A DNA stretch of 64,000 bases from UBA6016 sp964568395. Its GTDB lineage: Bacteria > Campylobacterota > Campylobacteria > Campylobacterales > UBA6016. Shown piece after piece: positions 60,436 to 64,000 of this stretch. The position numbers were made by a program, and so were the translations under genes. Below the pieces are notes generated by a model. The model was not told where the DNA came from. It made no database searches and saw only the letters and a program-made list of their open reading frames with translations. The DNA is taken from positions 43,526 through 107,525 of the forward strand of contig CAZMPN010000005.1 of NCBI GenBank assembly GCA_964568395.1, read 5' to 3'. Numbering within the stretch: position 1 is the stretch's first letter; each line of letters opens with the position of its first letter.

Positions 60436-61407
60436 ATGAAATATATAGATTTGGACTTAAACGATAAAAGTATTTTGATTACGGGGGGAGCCGGTTTTGT
60501 AGGGTCAAACCTGGCGTTTCATATCCAAGAAAACTACCCTAACGCGCACATAGTAATCTACGATGCGTTCGTGCTCGGACATTTTAAAAATCTGCAAGGT
60601 TTTAAAGGCGAAGTTATAGCCGGCGACATTACCGATCCGGTAGCGATGCAAAGACTTAGGGCGCAAAAATTCGACTATATATTCCACCAAGCGGCTATCT
60701 CCGATACTACCGTCATGGATCAAAAGAAGATGGTGGAAGCCAACACGAACGCGTTTGGCGACATACTCGATATAGCCGTCGAGATGGGAGCGGACGTAAT
60801 ATACGCAAGCTCGGCCGGAACATACGGCAACTCCGAAGCGCCAAACTGCATAGGCAAAGGCGAAGAGCCCGAGAACGTATACGGCTTTAGCAAGCTGATG
60901 ATGGATAACCTCGCCGCAAGATACATCAAATACCATCCAAACCTAAAAATAGTAGGCCTTAGATACTTCAACGTGTTCGGCCCGAGAGAGTTTTATAAGG
61001 GCACGACCGCCTCGATGATTTTGCAACTTGGCCTAAAACTGCTAAGAGGCGACGCGCCGAAGCTTTTCAAATGGGGAGAGCAAAAAAGAGATTTCGTATA
61101 TATCGAAGATGTAGTTCAGGCGAACATAAAAGCGCTAACCGCTAAAAAAAGCGGAGTGTATAATGTAGGAAGCGGAGCGGCCAGACAGTTTAACGAGCTT
61201 TTCGGCGCATTGACATCGACTCTCGGCATAGAAAAACAGGTGGAGTACATAGACAATCCGTACAAGTTCTACCAAAACCATACGGAAGCGGATATCTCGC
61301 TTACAAGGGAGTTTTTGGGATACGAACCTAGATTTAGCCTCGAAGAAGGAATTAGGGCGTACGCGGACGAGATCAAAACGATAGCAAAAAGAGAATTCGG
61401 CGTATGA
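60436..61407 (+). CDS. hldD: ADP-L-glycero-D-manno-heptose 6-epimerase
   Basis: 323 aa extended SDR. ILITGGAGFVGSNLAFHIQ is the NADP motif and VYGFSKLMMDNLAARY the YxxxK active site; AISDTTVMDQKKM and RYFNVFGPREFYKGTTAS are characteristic of HldD. It converts ADP-D-glycero-heptose to the L-glycero form, the last step before heptosyl transfer. It overlaps hldE by 4 bases (ATGA). Together with gmhB, hldE and gmhA it completes the whole ADP-heptose pathway in this window. Confidence 0.96.
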   Translation: MKYIDLDLNDKSILITGGAGFVGSNLAFHIQENYPNAHIVIYDAFVLGHFKNLQGFKGEVIAGDITDPVAMQRLRAQKFDYIFHQAAISDTTVMDQKKMVEANTNAFGDILDIAVEMGADVIYASSAGTYGNSEAPNCIGKGEEPENVYGFSKLMMDNLAARYIKYHPNLKIVGLRYFNVFGPREFYKGTTASMILQLGLKLLRGDAPKLFKWGEQKRDFVYIEDVVQANIKALTAKKSGVYNVGSGAARQFNELFGALTSTLGIEKQVEYIDNPYKFYQNHTEADISLTREFLGYEPRFSLEEGIRAYADEIKTIAKREFGV

Positions 61408-62849
61408 TAGACATCCTTACCAAAAAACGCCCGACGATTCTTGTCGTCGGCGATTTGATACTGGATTCCTACATGTGGGGATCTGCCGATCGCATAAGCC
61501 CGGAGGCCCCCGTGCCGGTAATAGCGGTAACAAAAGAGTCAAAAAGCCTCGGCGGAGCCGGAAACGTAGTAGCCAACCTGGTCAGCATGGGGGCCAAGGT
61601 ATGCGTATCCAGCATACTCGGGTGCGACGACGGCGCAAGGATAATCAAAGAGAAATTTACAGAGCTCGGCGCAAATACGGAAGCGATATTTGAAGACGAA
61701 AATAGGACGACTTCCGTAAAAACAAGGGTTATGGCCGGAGCGCACCAAATAGTGAGGTTCGACAAAGAGTCCAAAGACGAGATAGCCGAGAAGAGCGAAG
61801 CAAAAATATTCGATTTTGCCGCGGCGAACATCGCCAGATTTGACGCGATACTTCTCTCCGATTACAAAAAAGGTATTTTGACCGACTCTCTGACGCAAAA
61901 GCTAATCACCCTCGCAAACGAAAAGGCGATACCGGTCCTTGCCGATCCGAAAGGAACGGACTACTCCAAATATAGAGGCGCCACACTTCTTACTCCGAAC
62001 AAAAAAGAGGCCAAAGAGGCCACAAAAATAGACATAAAAGACGATGAGAGCCTGTATATGGCGGGAATCAAGCTAAAAAACGAGCTAAACCTGAGACACT
62101 CGATAATTACTCTATCTGAAGACGGCATCGGAATATTCGACGAAAAAGGGCTTACGAAGCTGCCGACGCTGGCGCGCGAAGTATTTGACGTTACCGGCGC
62201 AGGCGATACCGTACTGGCGGCGCTCGGTATAGCCTTGGCTCTTGGAAGCGACATCGTAGAGGCCGCAAAATTCGCAAACAAAGCCGCCGCGGTAGTCGTA
62301 GCGAAAGTAGGAAGCGCAACGGCCACGATACAAGAGATAATCTCGTTCGAAAACAAAGAGGCCGGCGGGGATTTTGAAGATAAGATAGTGGAGCAGGCGT
62401 ATCTGCTGGAGGCCGTCAAAGGCTTGAAGCAAAGCGGGAAAAAAGTCGTATTCACAAACGGCTGTTTCGACATACTCCACTCGGGGCACGTCAAATACCT
62501 ATCGGAAGCCAGGAAACTAGGGGACGCGCTTGTAGTGGGACTGAATACCGACAGGAGCGTAAAAGCGATAAAAGGCGAGAACAGACCTATAAACAATGAG
62601 CTTGACAGGGCGAAAGTGCTAGCTGCGCTCGGCTGCATAGATTTTATAACGCTGTTTGACGAAGAGACGCCAAAAGAGCTTATAGATGCCGTAATACCGG
62701 ATATTTTGGTAAAAGGCGCCGACTATGAGCCGCAAAATATAGTCGGCTACGATACGGTCACGAAAAACGGCGGGAAAGTCATGACTATCGAGCTTGTAGA
62801 GGGTAGGTCTACGACAAAAACTATCGAGAGGATTAAGGCCGATTCATGA
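61404..62849 (+). CDS. hldE: Bifunctional heptose-7-phosphate kinase / heptose-1-phosphate adenylyltransferase
   Basis: 481 aa, two domains. The kinase half (about 1-315, PfkB/ribokinase fold) shows VVGDLILDSYMWGSADRISP, GGAGNVVANLVSMGAKV and DVTGAGDTVLAALG. The adenylyltransferase half (about 340-481) has VFTNGCFDILHSGHVKYL with the HxGH motif, VGLNTDRSVKAIKGENRPI and EGRSTTKTIERI. It forms heptose-1,7-bisphosphate and later ADP-heptose. Fused kinase and transferase is the common form in Proteobacteria. It overlaps the cytochrome gene by 4 bases (ATGA). Confidence 0.97.
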   Translation: MIDILTKKRPTILVVGDLILDSYMWGSADRISPEAPVPVIAVTKESKSLGGAGNVVANLVSMGAKVCVSSILGCDDGARIIKEKFTELGANTEAIFEDENRTTSVKTRVMAGAHQIVRFDKESKDEIAEKSEAKIFDFAAANIARFDAILLSDYKKGILTDSLTQKLITLANEKAIPVLADPKGTDYSKYRGATLLTPNKKEAKEATKIDIKDDESLYMAGIKLKNELNLRHSIITLSEDGIGIFDEKGLTKLPTLAREVFDVTGAGDTVLAALGIALALGSDIVEAAKFANKAAAVVVAKVGSATATIQEIISFENKEAGGDFEDKIVEQAYLLEAVKGLKQSGKKVVFTNGCFDILHSGHVKYLSEARKLGDALVVGLNTDRSVKAIKGENRPINNELDRAKVLAALGCIDFITLFDEETPKELIDAVIPDILVKGADYEPQNIVGYDTVTKNGGKVMTIELVEGRSTTKTIERIKADS

Positions 62850-63307
62850 AACTAGATGCCGGCAAGCTTGTTATAGGTGGTCTTGGAGTCTTATTTTTAG
62901 CTCCCGTAGCCTACTCCGTGATTATGGCGTTTATACCGGAGAACGACAAAAGCCTGATTACGCAGGCGCCGCAGACAAGCAATATGAGCGGTGCGGAGCT
63001 TTACAGCAAATGCGCCCCTTGTCACGGCGATAACGGCGATGGAACCGACGCATATCCGACGCTTAATACATTGTCCAAAGCGCGGCTCATTGAGATGCTT
63101 GTAGGCTACCAGCAAGGCAGCTACGGTAGCGTCAACAACAAAAAGATTATGCAGGTGCAGGTGCAGGGCATGAGCAGGGGCGACATGGAAAAGCTGGCCG
63201 ACTTCGTGACCAACCTAAAACCTAGACAAAAAAACGCCGATGAGCTGCGTAAAAAAGAGCAGAAGAAAAAAGAACAGCAAATAGACATAACGGGGATAAG
63301 CTCATGA
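62846..63307 (+). CDS. Membrane-anchored class I cytochrome c
   Basis: 153 aa. An N-terminal hydrophobic segment (about residues 8-30) serves as signal anchor; the haem site is SKCAPCHGDNGDG (C56, C59, H60). KIMQVQVQGMSRGDMEKLAD supplies the methionine axial ligand region of cytochrome c553/c5 type. The last 25 residues are very basic (KKEQKKKEQQ). It is located in the periplasm, tethered to the inner membrane, and carries electrons. It is oddly placed inside the heptose operon, coupled by 4-base overlaps to hldE and gmhA. A cytochrome c gene lies near gmhB and ccoS in C. jejuni too. Confidence 0.92.
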   Translation: MKLDAGKLVIGGLGVLFLAPVAYSVIMAFIPENDKSLITQAPQTSNMSGAELYSKCAPCHGDNGDGTDAYPTLNTLSKARLIEMLVGYQQGSYGSVNNKKIMQVQVQGMSRGDMEKLADFVTNLKPRQKNADELRKKEQKKKEQQIDITGISS

Positions 63308-63870
63308 GAGAGATGATAACAAAAGAGCTGGAAGGACATCTGGCGACCACTCAAAAAGTAATAGAGACGCTAATGCCGCAAATCGAAGCGGCGTCCAAAA
63401 TGGCGGTAGAGACGCTAAAAAACGGCGGAAAGATACTGATATTCGGCAACGGCGGAAGCGCGGCGGACGCACAGCACATAGCGGCGGAGCTTACGGGCAG
63501 ATATAAGACCGAGCGACCTAGCCTTGCAGGCATAGCCCTCACCACCGACACATCCGCCTTGACCGCCATAGGCAACGACTACGGATACGATAGGGTATTC
63601 GACAGACAGCTGGAGGGTCTGGGCAGAGCTGGCGACATGGCTATCGGCATCTCCACGAGCGGTAACAGCAAGAACGTCATAAGCGCACTAGAGCTAGCCA
63701 AACAAAAAGGGATGAGAACGCTGGGGCTCAGCGGCAGAGACGGCGGCGGCATGAACAGCGCATGCGAGCTGAACATCGTAATCCCGTCATCCGACACCCC
63801 TAGAATCCAAGAGATGCATATCACTATCGGGCATATTATCTGCCAGGCTATTGACGATAGTTTTAAATAA
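63304..63870 (+). CDS. gmhA: Sedoheptulose-7-phosphate isomerase
   Basis: 188 aa SIS-domain protein. ILIFGNGGSAADAQHIAAEL, AIGNDYGYDRVFDRQLEG and IGISTSGNSKNVISAL are the characteristic blocks of GmhA, including the phosphosugar-binding serines. It makes D-glycero-D-manno-heptose 7-phosphate, the first step of ADP-heptose synthesis. It ends at 63870, overlapping the 3' end of the convergent waaF gene by 8 bases. Confidence 0.97.
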   Translation: MREMITKELEGHLATTQKVIETLMPQIEAASKMAVETLKNGGKILIFGNGGSAADAQHIAAELTGRYKTERPSLAGIALTTDTSALTAIGNDYGYDRVFDRQLEGLGRAGDMAIGISTSGNSKNVISALELAKQKGMRTLGLSGRDGGGMNSACELNIVIPSSDTPRIQEMHITIGHIICQAIDDSFK

Positions 63871-64000
63871 CCACTTTTTTAGCCGCCTCCAAAACATCGG
63901 CGGCTCCTATTAATCTCATACAATCATGGTGTTTTAGCGGGCAACTCCGTTTTTTGCACGGGCGGCAAGCCATATCTTTTTTGACTACGGCGTAGTGCGG
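63863..64000 (-). CDS. waaF: Heptosyltransferase II, C-terminal fragment (runs off the right edge)
   Basis: The reverse strand reads 45 residues ending at a TAA (63863-63865). DMACRPCKKRSCPLKHHDCM is the cysteine/histidine-rich C-terminal block that I associate with WaaF (C-x-P-C...C-P...H-H-x-C-M), followed by RLIGAADVLEAAKK. WaaF is a GT9 enzyme adding the second L,D-heptose to the LPS inner core. The bulk of the gene is outside the window. Position beside gmhA is the same as in C. jejuni, where waaF closes the LOS locus. Confidence 0.85.
   Translation of the reverse strand, partial: PHYAVVKKDMACRPCKKRSCPLKHHDCMRLIGAADVLEAAKKVVI

Noticed and set aside
1..64000. Phase-variable poly-G tracts typical of C. 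jejuni glycan loci
   Set aside because: I saw no run of G or C longer than about six bases; only A/T runs reach eight to ten.
1..64000. Insertion sequences, integrases, CRISPR arrays, tRNA or rRNA genes
   Set aside because: No transposase or integrase motifs, no regularly spaced repeats and no tRNA-like stretches were noticed in gaps, which are all short.

Overview
The window looks like a chromosomal segment of a Campylobacter-type bacterium (Campylobacterota). The right flank has the ordered core block ccoI, ccoS, gmhB, hldD, hldE, gmhA, waaF. From memory these genes also lie together in Campylobacter jejuni. The last gene of the glycan cluster on that side encodes an ABC flippase that closely resembles C. 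jejuni PglK and, with the start chosen here, has the same length (564 aa). Genes are tightly packed. I saw no gene-free stretch over about 110 bases, and no rRNA, tRNA, insertion sequence, integrase or CRISPR array.

Layout. (a) 1-54954, minus strand: about 51 consecutive genes in one direction, with gaps of at most 52 bases and many 1, 4 or 8 base overlaps, forming one very large surface-glycan locus. Read in transcription order (right to left) it divides into modules. 53.3-39.1 kb is a nonulosonic-acid-like sugar pathway: two SpsF-type cytidylyltransferases, a radical SAM enzyme, a PLP aminotransferase, a degenerate UDP-sugar dehydrogenase, an AsnB amidotransferase, a NeuB-type synthase, a PseG-like protein, a GNAT, a PIG-L deacetylase, a formyltransferase, the PseA/HisH/HisF amidino-transfer trio and a methyltransferase. 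39.1-35.4 kb is a second amino-sugar module (Gfo/Idh oxidoreductase, GT-B-like protein, DegT aminotransferase, GNAT). 35.4-21.1 kb holds glycosyltransferases and decorating enzymes (methyltransferases, a PhyH dioxygenase, acyltransferases). 21.1-13.2 kb is AsnB, an alcohol dehydrogenase-MocA fusion, a heparinase-fold protein, a GT4 and WecB. 13.2-9.8 kb is the GDP-fucose set gmd-fcl-manC. 9.8-1 kb has a third AsnB, two glycosyltransferases, Wzx, a carbamoyltransferase, a Wzy-like polymerase, a methyltransferase and the start of a fourth AsnB.

(b) 55060-57682, plus: ccoI-ccoS for cbb3 oxidase maturation. (c) 57636-59782, minus: an HD-GYP protein and a response regulator with a degenerate GGDEF domain. 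(d) 59888-63870, plus: the ADP-heptose genes gmhB-hldD-hldE, a membrane-anchored cytochrome c, and gmhA. The 3' end of waaF converges from the right edge.

How it works together (inference): the locus could build an O-antigen, capsule or flagellar/protein glycan containing GDP-fucose-derived sugar, ManNAc-type sugar, amidated uronic acids and an acetamidino and/or formylated nonulosonate-like acid, decorated with carbamoyl, methyl and acyl groups. Two export systems are present: Wzx with Wzy, and the PglK-like ABC flippase. The most unusual part is the 39-53 kb pathway, which combines familiar enzyme families with altered catalytic residues and a radical SAM step. Functions are read from motifs and remembered family features; no database search was run.
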